DNA of 7,133 bases from Microcella sp. (GTDB lineage: Bacteria; Actinomycetota; Actinomycetes; Actinomycetales; Microbacteriaceae): assembly GCA_020216895.1 (NCBI GenBank), contig JAIWOM010000074.1, positions 1 through 7,133 on the forward strand, read 5' to 3'. Below the pieces are notes generated by a model. That model saw nothing but the letters and a program-made list of their open reading frames with translations. It did no database searches and had not been told where the DNA came from. Shown piece after piece: positions 1 through 5,644 of this stretch. How positions within the stretch are numbered: position 1 is the stretch's first letter; each line of letters opens with the position of its first letter. A program made the position numbers and the translations under genes.

Positions 1-122
1 CAGCCGACGGCCCCGAGCCGGGGCTGCGCGATGGGCGCGGCCGCGCCGGGCGCGGCGGAATCGGCAGCGGCCTTCGCGGCCTCCGCGGTCTCGTAGTGGT
101 CAGAGGGGCGTAACGGTTCCAC
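1..122 (-). CDS. resB: Cytochrome c biogenesis protein ResB, N-terminal fragment (cut by window edge)
   Basis: Only the first 40 codons lie in the window; the gene continues past the left edge. Translation from a GTG at 122-120 gives an open frame beginning MEPLRPSDHYETAEAAKAAA and ending in QPRLGAVGW at the edge. Actinobacterial ResB proteins typically have such an Ala-rich cytoplasmic tail, then a PxLGxxGW-like stretch just before the first membrane segment. The start lies inside ccdA, so the genes overlap by 23 bases. A GGGAG sequence sits 9 bases before this GTG, which supports it. In the family, ResB (Ccs1) works with CcsA to deliver and ligate heme to apocytochrome c on the outer face of the membrane (system II). 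The identification rests on a short segment plus strong context: it follows the thioredoxin and CcdA genes in the usual order. I expect ccsA/ccsB further left. Moderately sure. Confidence 0.7.
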   Translation of the reverse strand, partial: MEPLRPSDHYETAEAAKAAADSAAPGAAAPIAQPRLGAVG

Positions 123-903
123 CGATCACTGCTCCCAGGCTCGAGACGAACTGCTGCCACAGACCCGTGACCATGGCCAGGCCGATCACGATCAGCAGCG
201 CGCCGCCGATGATGTTGATGATGCGGATGTTGCGCTGCAGCCACGCGGTGGCCCCCGCCACCCAGCGGAACCCGAGGGCGACGAGCAGGAACGGCACGCC
301 GAGGCCGAGGCAATACGCGAGGCCGATGAGGGCCGCCCGACCGATGTCGCCCTCGTTGAGCACGAGGGCGTTGACGGCGATCAGGGTGGGGCCGATGCAC
401 GGCGCCCAGCCGAGGCCGAAGACGATGCCGAGCAGGGGCGCCCCGCCGAGACCCGTGGCCACCGAGATGCGCGGGCTGATGGTGCGCTGCAGGAACGACA
501 CCTGCCCGATGAACACGAGGCCCATCAGGATGACGATGACCCCGGCGATCCGCGTGATCAGGTCGAGGTACGCGAGCAGGAACAGCCCCGCGGTGGCGAA
601 CACGATCGAGAAGCCGACGAACACCACACTGAAGCCGAGCACGAAGAGCGCCACTCCGAGCAGCAGGCGTCCGCGGCGCTGCTCGAGCTCGGCGCTGCTG
701 GTGACCCCGCCGATGTAGGCGAGGTAGCCGGGAACGAGCGGCAGCACGCACGGCGAGGCGAAGGCGAGGAAGCCGGCGGCGAGGGCGATCGGGAGGGCGA
801 GCAGCAGGTTGCCGCTCAGCACGACCTCGCCAATCGGGTTCACCGCGGCGGCGGCCACCGGGCCGCCGAGAACGCTCGTGAGCAGTGCCGCCACCGGGCT
901 CAC
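100..903 (-). CDS. ccdA: Cytochrome c biogenesis protein CcdA (transmembrane thiol-disulfide electron carrier)
   Basis: A 267-residue polytopic membrane protein of the CcdA/DsbD-beta family. It moves electrons from cytoplasmic thioredoxin through the membrane to an extracytoplasmic thioredoxin-like partner. The two family cysteines are visible: C52 in SPCVLPLVPGYLAYIGG and C169 in GLGWAPCIGPTL, each next to the typical prolines. About six hydrophobic segments follow one another from residue 33 to 265, and the length matches the family. The frame stays open far upstream (to 1233), but that part shadows the preceding gene. I chose the GTG at 903-901, whose bases overlap the TGA of the thioredoxin gene (shared GTGA), because translation from here begins VSPVAALL and leads directly into the family sequence. 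The overlaps on both sides imply one transcript and translational coupling. Very likely correct; the exact start is less certain. Confidence 0.93.
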   Translation of the reverse strand: MSPVAALLTSVLGGPVAAAAVNPIGEVVLSGNLLLALPIALAAGFLAFASPCVLPLVPGYLAYIGGVTSSAELEQRRGRLLLGVALFVLGFSVVFVGFSIVFATAGLFLLAYLDLITRIAGVIVILMGLVFIGQVSFLQRTISPRISVATGLGGAPLLGIVFGLGWAPCIGPTLIAVNALVLNEGDIGRAALIGLAYCLGLGVPFLLVALGFRWVAGATAWLQRNIRIINIIGGALLIVIGLAMVTGLWQQFVSSLGAVIGGTVTPL

Positions 904-1514
904 GGCGCTTCGGCGAGCGTGTCGGTGATCATCGACCGCAGCACGCTCGGCTCGCTCACGAGACCCGCGATGCGCGCGGCGACGCGGCCCTCGCGGTCGA
1001 CCACGAGCGTGGTCGGCACGGCATTGGGCGCGACCTGCCCAGCGAAGGCGAGCTGCACTCGCCCATCGTTGGCGTCGAGAACCGATGGGTAGGTGACCCC
1101 GAACTCCTCCGCGAACGACAGCGCGGTGGCTGCCTGGTCGCGGATGTTGACGCCGAGGAACTGCACACCATCGGGGGCGAACTGCTGCGCGAGCGCCTCG
1201 AGGTCGGGCGCCTCGAGACGGCAGGGCGGACATCCGGCGTACCAGAAGTTCACAACGAGCACGTCGCCGCGGTAGTCGTCACTCGAGACCGTGTCCCCGT
1301 TCTCGATGACCCCCTCGAACTCGATCGGGGCGGAACGGTCGGCCTGCGCGATGACCGTGTACGCGCCGTCGCCCGAGATGAAGCCTTGGCCCGTGCCCGA
1401 GCGGTACTGCTCGGCGAGCGGATCGGTCGCCGTGCAGCCGGCGAGCGTCACGGCAGCGACGATGGCCAGCGCCGCGACGCGCGTGGCAATGCGGGGTCGG
1501 AGGTTGCGGTTCAC
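900..1514 (-). CDS. TlpA-like thioredoxin-fold lipoprotein of cytochrome c maturation
   Basis: A 204-residue extracytoplasmic thiol-disulfide oxidoreductase of the TlpA/ResA group. The N-terminus has arginines, a hydrophobic stretch (residues 13-25) and a lipobox L24-A25-G26-C27, so it is predicted to be anchored to the outer face of the membrane through C27. The thioredoxin domain follows: VLVVNFWYAGCPPC places the redox pair at C95 and C98, and the cis-proline is P167 in NAVPTTLVVD. Family members reduce the heme-binding cysteines of apocytochrome c and are themselves reduced by CcdA, which is the next gene. The GTG start at 1514-1512 overlaps the upstream TGA (GTGA), with GGGAG four bases before it. 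It corresponds in position to the thioredoxin-like gene of the actinobacterial ccs cluster (for example mycobacterial ccsX). Firm for family and role; the precise substrate is inferred. Confidence 0.92.
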   Translation of the reverse strand: MNRNLRPRIATRVAALAIVAAVTLAGCTATDPLAEQYRSGTGQGFISGDGAYTVIAQADRSAPIEFEGVIENGDTVSSDDYRGDVLVVNFWYAGCPPCRLEAPDLEALAQQFAPDGVQFLGVNIRDQAATALSFAEEFGVTYPSVLDANDGRVQLAFAGQVAPNAVPTTLVVDREGRVAARIAGLVSEPSVLRSMITDTLAEAP

Positions 1515-2158
1515 ACGGCTCCCAGGTCGATGGCCTCTGCCAGCAAGTCTGGCGGAGTTTCCTGATAGGCGATCTCAGCGAAGGCGCCCTGACCGTCAGC
1601 ACCCTCGCGCCAGGCGAAGCTCGTGACGCTCGACAGCGAGCAGCGGCGCTTGCGCGGGTCGTGGTGCAGCGGTTCTTTGGCGAGGGCGCGGTGCACCATC
1701 CAGATCGGCAGCTGATGGCTGACCATGACGACCTCGCCCGCGTCGACGGCGGTGCGGGCGTCGTGCATGGCCGCGAGCATGCGCGCGGCGACCTCCGTGA
1801 AGGGCTCGCCCCAGCTCGGGCGGCGCGGGTTCACGAGCAGCGGCCAGTGGCGGGGCTGGAGAACCGTGCGTGCGTTCATCCGCTTGCCCTCGAAGCGGTT
1901 CGTGGGTTCGATGATGCGCTCGTCGGTGCGGATCTCGAGGCCGAAGGCCTCGGCCCACGGCCGCGCCGACTCCTGGGTGCGCTGCAGCGGGCTGGCGTAG
2001 AGCCCGGTCACCGGATGCCCCGCCAGCGTGCGGACCGCGGCGGCCGCCATGCGGTGCCCGAGGTCGCTGAGCCCGTACCCCTCGAGCCGCCCGTAGAGCA
2101 CGTGCGCGGGGTTGTGCACCTCGCCGTGCCGCACGAGGTGGACGAGGTCGGCGGGCAC
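1511..2158 (-). CDS. Histidine phosphatase family protein (phosphoglycerate-mutase-like)
   Basis: A 215-residue member of the histidine phosphatase superfamily, branch 1. The signature LVRHGE puts the phospho-accepting histidine at H11, with R10 beside it. SPLQRT gives R60, E84 lies in RIIEPTNRFEGKR, and the second catalytic histidine is H148 in VMVSHQLP. No signal peptide is visible, so it is cytoplasmic. The substrate cannot be told: the family spans mutases, sugar phosphatases and phosphatases of small metabolites, and annotations as phosphoglycerate mutase are often wrong. It is the first gene of the cytochrome c maturation cluster, as in mycobacteria, and overlaps the thioredoxin gene by four bases. 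The GTG start at 2158-2156 has no clear Shine-Dalgarno but has TAGAAT six bases upstream, which suits a leaderless transcript. Family certain, function unknown. Confidence 0.9.
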   Translation of the reverse strand: MPADLVHLVRHGEVHNPAHVLYGRLEGYGLSDLGHRMAAAAVRTLAGHPVTGLYASPLQRTQESARPWAEAFGLEIRTDERIIEPTNRFEGKRMNARTVLQPRHWPLLVNPRRPSWGEPFTEVAARMLAAMHDARTAVDAGEVVMVSHQLPIWMVHRALAKEPLHHDPRKRRCSLSSVTSFAWREGADGQGAFAEIAYQETPPDLLAEAIDLGAV

Positions 2159-2164
2159 GACTCA

Positions 2165-2170
2165 ATTCTA
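2165..2170 (-). promoter_or_regulatory. Candidate -10 box (TAGAAT) for the cytochrome c maturation operon, leaderless start
   Basis: TAGAAT fits the actinobacterial -10 consensus TAnnnT and ends six bases before the GTG of the histidine-phosphatase gene. Transcription would then start at or within a base or two of the start codon, and no Shine-Dalgarno is present. No convincing -35 hexamer is seen 16-18 bases further upstream. It would drive the whole phosphatase-thioredoxin-ccdA-resB unit. Confidence 0.45.
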
Positions 2171-2249
2171 AGAGAACGGAGAAGCCTGGGTCGCACCCCC
2201 GGCATGGCCAGCACCGCGCACCCGTCGGAGCCGAAGCGGCGGGAACGCT

Positions 2250-2263
2250 CGCCAGAACTGGCG
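2250..2263. repeat. Perfect short dyad CGCCAG-AA-CTGGCG between cmtR and the phosphatase gene
   Basis: A 14-base sequence with perfect 6-base arms around a 2-base centre, in the 141-base gap between the sensor gene and the phosphatase gene. It lies about 37 bases after the sensor stop codon on the minus strand. It could fold as a 5-bp GC stem with a four-base loop and act as a weak terminator, but no T-run follows on either strand. It could equally be an operator, though it sits some 80 bases upstream of the proposed -10 box of the next operon. Function open. Confidence 0.35.
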
Positions 2264-2299
2264 GCCGGATAGTGTGCCGTGACACTGACAGGAGTGGCG

Positions 2300-2680
2300 T
2301 CAGCGAGACGCGGCGCCGTAGTTCTTGCAGAGGGCCACAGATTCGCCGGTGGCGTCGAGTAGCCGCTCAGCTGAACGGAGTAGGTCAAAGAGCTCAGGGT
2401 GGGTGAGCGAATACAGCGAGGAACGCCCCACCGGGCGCACTGCCACCAGTTCACATTCGCGGAGACAAGCAAGGTGCTGGGAGACGGTGGACTGAGCCAA
2501 GCCGAGTTGCTCGGTGATCTCGGCAACCCTCTTCTCTCCGCTCATAAGAATCTGTAACACTCCGAGGCGAGCGGGATCGGCGAGGCTGCGAAACAGAGCG
2601 GCCGCCGGTTTGAGAACCGACCGAGCGGAATCGGACGTCGACACCGTCATGATTCGATCGCAAGGGTCAGCCGAGGACAT
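2300..2680 (-). CDS. cmtR: ArsR/SmtB-family metal-sensing repressor, CmtR-like (Cd/Pb)
   Basis: A 126-residue winged-helix repressor of the ArsR/SmtB family. The fold core runs from LFRSLADPARLGVLQIL (residues 29-45) through the recognition helix in GLAQSTVSQHLACLREC to the wing GRSSLYSL (85-92). C72 and C76 form the CxxxC of mycobacterial CmtR, where the equivalent cysteines and a C-terminal cysteine bind Cd(II)/Pb(II). C118 near the end (ALCKNYG) is the likely third ligand. Metal binding in this group releases DNA and switches on the efflux gene. It lies directly after cadD, so it is probably autoregulated as part of that unit. Start is uncertain: the ATG at 2680 overlaps cadD by 14 bases and adds C7, while the ATG at 2650 gives 116 residues. 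Neither has a clear Shine-Dalgarno. The family is firm; the metal is inferred from cysteine positions and the partner gene. Confidence 0.85.
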   Translation of the reverse strand: MSSADPCDRIMTVSTSDSARSVLKPAAALFRSLADPARLGVLQILMSGEKRVAEITEQLGLAQSTVSQHLACLRECELVAVRPVGRSSLYSLTHPELFDLLRSAERLLDATGESVALCKNYGAASR

Positions 2681-3281
2681 CGATCAACCGAGGAACAACG
2701 CCCGACTCGACAAGGATGAAGAGGCCGAGCCCGATGAAGACCACGGGCACGAGCCAATGCTCTATTCGTTCGAGCGCCTCGGTCACTCTCCGGTTCGTGC
2801 CGATCGCCCGCCCGAGCGCGCACCATGCGGCCACGAGGACGAGGAACACCACGATCGTAATCGCCGTGTCTGTCGGCGAAAAGGTGCGGAACACCGGCGT
2901 GTAGAGCGAGATATTGTCCGCTCCATTCGCAATGGTGATCCCCGCGACACCGAGAAGCCCGACCGCCTTCAGCGCCGACTCTGCTTCGTCATCGTCATCG
3001 TCTTTGCTCTTGCGGAGCCCGCGAAAGAGCCCGATGACGCCGATAGCAAGTGGTATGACGCCGAGGAAGCCAACCCACTGATCCGGAACAACGGTGAGAC
3101 CCAGCGCGGCGACCACGCTGATGGCGACCAAGGTACTGAAACCGAGGTACTGGCCCAGCACGATCTGCCAAGGTCGGGGTCCGCCCCGCGTCGAGGCCAG
3201 GAACAGGACCGTCAGCACCACGATGTCATCGATATTGGTCGCCGCGAACATGCCTGCAGCGACAACGATCGTTGAAATCAC
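2667..3281 (-). CDS. cadD: CadD-family cadmium resistance transporter
   Basis: A 204-residue integral membrane protein of the CadD cadmium-resistance family, known from staphylococcal plasmids, where CadD gives cadmium resistance and is paired with an ArsR-type regulator. Visible family marks are N16-I-D-D19 in the first membrane segment, GQYLG (43-47), the central NGADNISLY (119-127) and the C-terminal GLGLFILVES (184-193). About five or six hydrophobic segments are evident. A cytoplasmic-looking loop at 91-101 carries five aspartates in a row (94-98). I chose the GTG at 3281-3279 because GAGGAG lies five bases before it and the product then begins VISTIVVAAG, like the family. An in-frame ATG at 3308 would add nine hydrophilic residues and place the ribosome site inside the gene. 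The stop overlaps the start region of the sensor gene. Cadmium export is inferred from the family. Confidence 0.9.
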   Translation of the reverse strand: MISTIVVAAGMFAATNIDDIVVLTVLFLASTRGGPRPWQIVLGQYLGFSTLVAISVVAALGLTVVPDQWVGFLGVIPLAIGVIGLFRGLRKSKDDDDDEAESALKAVGLLGVAGITIANGADNISLYTPVFRTFSPTDTAITIVVFLVLVAAWCALGRAIGTNRRVTEALERIEHWLVPVVFIGLGLFILVESGVVPRLIDVLG

Positions 3282-3286
3282 GCTGG

Positions 3287-3292
3287 CTCCTC
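3287..3292 (-). promoter_or_regulatory. Ribosome binding site GAGGAG that fixes the cadD start
   Basis: GAGGAG on the minus strand is followed after five bases by the GTG at 3281-3279. It is one of the strongest Shine-Dalgarno sequences in the window and argues for that GTG over the upstream in-frame ATG at 3308. Most other genes here overlap their neighbour or look leaderless, so the strong site also sets this gene apart. Confidence 0.7.
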
Positions 3293-3303
3293 TTCGTTCT
3301 GTA

Positions 3304-3342
3304 AACATTAAGTATCAGCGATGTTATCGTCCTTTAGCGATG
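3304..3342. promoter_or_regulatory. Candidate operator region upstream of cadD
   Basis: This AT-rich stretch in the 270-base divergent gap between cadD and aspS holds two overlapping patterns. One is an inverted repeat, AACAT (3304-3308) and ATGTT (3321-3325), 12 bases apart. The other is a direct repeat of AGCGATG at 3317-3323 and 3336-3342, offset by 19 bases. A GATACT that might serve as a -10 box for cadD lies within it (3316-3311, minus strand). Such dyads near the promoter are usual for ArsR/SmtB sensors, so it is a reasonable CmtR target. No convincing -35 was found, and the assignment is inference. Confidence 0.35.
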
Positions 3343-3500
3343 ATGAATACCTTGCAGAAGGTTTCAGGCTGTTGCCGAACCCTCGATGTGCGGCCTACAA
3401 CGTCACTGATGTGAGCATTGCCCCGACGAGCGGCAGGGAAGCCGTAGGGTCAGCCTCGCCGGACACGCCAAAGATGCCAGCGGGCGGATACGCGGACCTC

Positions 3501-3551
3501 TCACGAGAGAGCCCCGAGCCGCGCATCCGGGCGACGGTAGGCTCTTCTCTC

Positions 3552-3555
<4 letters not shown>
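3501..3555. repeat. Inverted repeat spanning the aspS promoter/start codon
   Basis: TCACGAGAG (3501-3509) is the exact reverse complement of CTCTCGTGA (3547-3555), which contains the aspS GTG at 3552-3554. Inside it, AGCC (3510-3513) can pair with GGCT (3540-3543), leaving a three-base bulge at 3544-3546, for 13 pairs in all around a 26-base loop. The left arm is also part of a tight dyad CTCTC-AC-GAGAG (3498-3509). If the region is transcribed, the stem would bury the start codon; if the message is leaderless, the repeats flank the promoter and could be operator half-sites. I could not match it to a known leader such as a T-box. Confidence 0.5.
3538..3543 (+). promoter_or_regulatory. Candidate -10 box (TAGGCT) for aspS, leaderless start
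   Basis: TAGGCT fits the actinobacterial TAnnnT -10 pattern and ends eight bases before the aspS GTG, so transcription could begin at or just before the start codon. The overlapping GGTAGG (3536-3541) could alternatively be read as a poor Shine-Dalgarno, ten bases from the GTG. No TTGACA-like -35 is seen at the right spacing. Confidence 0.4.
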
Positions 3556-4889
<1,334 letters not shown>

Positions 4890-4892
<3 letters not shown>

Positions 4893-4901
4893 CGCGCGCT
4901 A
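4890..4901. repeat. 12-bp perfect palindrome formed by two convergent stop codons
   Basis: TAGCGCGCGCTA is a perfect palindrome. Its left end is the TAG stop of aspS and its right end is the TAG stop of the opposing small gene, leaving six bases between the reading frames. It could contribute a small bidirectional hairpin at the end of both transcripts, but there is no T-run on either side and the centre would have to open to form a loop. Confidence 0.6.
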
Positions 4902-5078
4902 GGTGAGGTCGACGATCGTGGCGCCGGCCGCGTTCTTCATGACCGACTCGACGGCGCTCTTGGCCGACGACTTCTGCACGTAGTTCTCGCTGACGGCGAG
5001 GGTCTGGCCGTTGGCCGACACGATGCGCCAGAAGTACGGCTGCTTCTCGCTCTTGCCCTTGACGATCTCGAACTTCAT
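4899..5078 (-). CDS. Small DUF1508/YegP-family protein
   Basis: A 59-residue protein, MKFEIVKGKSEKQPYFWRIV at the start, then SANGQTLAVSENYVQKSSAK and a KNAAGATIVDLT end. This is the single-repeat form of the DUF1508/YegP family: an N-terminal MKFEI strand, a WRI-x-SANG hairpin, a serine/alanine-rich helix (SSAKSAVESVMKNA) and a closing VDLT. E. coli YegP carries two copies of this unit. The molecular role is not established. A ribosome site GGGAGA lies about seven bases before the ATG at 5078, and TAGCAT at 5130-5125 on the minus strand is a plausible -10 box. The gene converges on aspS, with the stop codons six bases apart. Family assignment is firm from the pattern; the function is unknown. 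Confidence 0.88.
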   Translation of the reverse strand: MKFEIVKGKSEKQPYFWRIVSANGQTLAVSENYVQKSSAKSAVESVMKNAAGATIVDLT

Positions 5079-5133
5079 CGGTCTCTCCCGTCTGTGGACG
5101 GCTCCGTCGCCACCCCTGTTCGGGATGCTATGC

Positions 5134-5150
5134 CGCGGCCGCGCGCCGCG
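5134..5150 (-). terminator. GC-rich hairpin after the 119-residue gene, weak terminator candidate
   Basis: CGCGGC (5134-5139) and GCCGCG (5145-5150) pair around a five-base loop, giving a 6-bp all-GC stem about 30 bases after the stop codon of the 119-residue gene on the minus strand. No T-run follows, which is common for terminators in high-GC Actinobacteria but also makes the call weak; the region is simply very GC-rich. It lies upstream of the proposed -10 box of the DUF1508 gene, so it could separate the two transcripts. Confidence 0.3.
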
Positions 5151-5178
5151 CCAGACCCCTCGGGCGGATGCGCGGCGA

Positions 5179-5538
5179 CTAGAGAGTGAAATCGGGCCGC
5201 ACGCGCCAGCCGGTGTGCTCCTCCAGGCGCGCGAGCAGGGTGAGCGCCTGCAGCCGCGCGTGGTCGTCGCTCACCGTCGAGTAGACGTCGATCGCGAGCG
5301 GCGGCGGCTCGCCGAACTTGGGGATCTCGATCTCGACCCACGCGCCGTCGCGGTACCCGGCGCCGTCGAGCAGCACGTAGGGGCGCATGGTGCGCTGCTG
5401 TTCGACGGGACGGTCGACGGCGAGGGCCACGATGGCGAGAGCATCCAGCTTCGTCACGGCGCTCATGACCACGATGGTCGCGCAGTACTCCGCGGGCTCG
5501 GCCGGGCGGCGCAGCAGCTGGCGGAGGGCGTCGAGCAT
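5179..5538 (-). CDS. Conserved-looking hypothetical protein, 119 residues, no recognised family
   Basis: I do not recognise this protein. From the ATG at 5538 it reads MLDALRQLLRRPAEPAEYCA, then a mixed strand/helix pattern (ATIVVMSAVTKLDALAIVAL, RPYVLLDGAGY, WVEIEIPKFG, LAIDVYST) and a C-terminal helix (HARLQALTLLARLEEHTGW) before RVRPDFTL. It has no signal peptide, no clear membrane segment and no helix-turn-helix that I can see, and only one cysteine (C19). Codon use matches the neighbouring genes, so I take it as real. It is transcribed away from mhqO, 106 bases apart. TACCGT ends six bases before the ATG, which suits a leaderless message and decides the start. In-frame ATGs at 5607 and 5616 would extend it by 23-26 residues into the mhqO promoter region. 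Existence likely; function unknown. Confidence 0.65.
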   Translation of the reverse strand: MLDALRQLLRRPAEPAEYCATIVVMSAVTKLDALAIVALAVDRPVEQQRTMRPYVLLDGAGYRDGAWVEIEIPKFGEPPPLAIDVYSTVSDDHARLQALTLLARLEEHTGWRVRPDFTL

Positions 5539-5544
5539 GTCCCC

Positions 5545-5550
5545 ACGGTA
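5545..5550 (-). promoter_or_regulatory. Candidate -10 box (TACCGT) for the 119-residue gene, leaderless start
   Basis: TACCGT fits TAnnnT and ends exactly six bases before the ATG at 5538, the same spacing as in front of the phosphatase gene. Directly upstream, where a -35 would sit, is the GAGCGGAT repeat pair instead of a recognisable -35 hexamer. Confidence 0.35.
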
Positions 5551-5570
5551 GAGCGGATTGCTGAGCGGAT
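5551..5570. repeat. Direct repeat GAGCGGAT x2 in the divergent promoter region
   Basis: GAGCGGAT occurs at 5551-5558 and again at 5563-5570, separated by TGCT, so the copies are offset by 12 bases. The pair covers the expected -35 region of the 119-residue gene and lies 75-94 bases upstream of mhqO. It may be a binding site for an activator or repressor of either gene; no matching regulator is encoded nearby. Confidence 0.5.
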
Positions 5571-5610
5571 GCCCCGGGAATGCTGCTGGCGCTCTATGCG
5601 TTTGCATGGA

Positions 5611-5638
5611 TATCATCGATTGTCCCCGATCGAAAGGG
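5611..5638 (+). promoter_or_regulatory. mhqO leader: candidate -10, inverted repeat and ribosome binding site
   Basis: TATCAT (5611-5616) is a possible -10 box with no clear -35. TCGAT (5616-5620) and ATCGA (5629-5633) form an inverted repeat around eight bases, placed where a repressor would block transcription or where a small hairpin would stand just before the ribosome site. AAAGGG (5633-5638) is a plausible Shine-Dalgarno, six bases from the ATG at 5645. Confidence 0.4.
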
Positions 5639-5644
5639 TCGACC

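Noticed and set aside
904..1233. Upstream extension of ccdA to an ATG at 1233
   Set aside because: The added part is arginine-rich and lies on the same strand within the thioredoxin gene in another frame; it is a shadow of that gene.
2285..2303. CTGAC-N9-GTCAG hairpin at the cmtR stop codon as a terminator
   Set aside because: Five-base arms with a nine-base loop and no T-run; too weak, and it overlaps the coding end.
2260..3490. Target-site duplication flanking the cad unit (similar GGCGG-CCGGATA and GGGCGGATA words at about 2261-2271 and 3481-3490)
   Set aside because: The match is partial, the words are common in this base composition, and no transposase or terminal inverted repeats accompany them.
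3321..3551. In-frame 77-codon N-terminal extension of aspS from the ATG at 3321
   Set aside because: The extension is hydrophilic, unlike any AspRS N-terminus I know, and overlaps the AT-rich cadD control region. The family sequence begins at the GTG 3552 with a promoter-like box directly before it.
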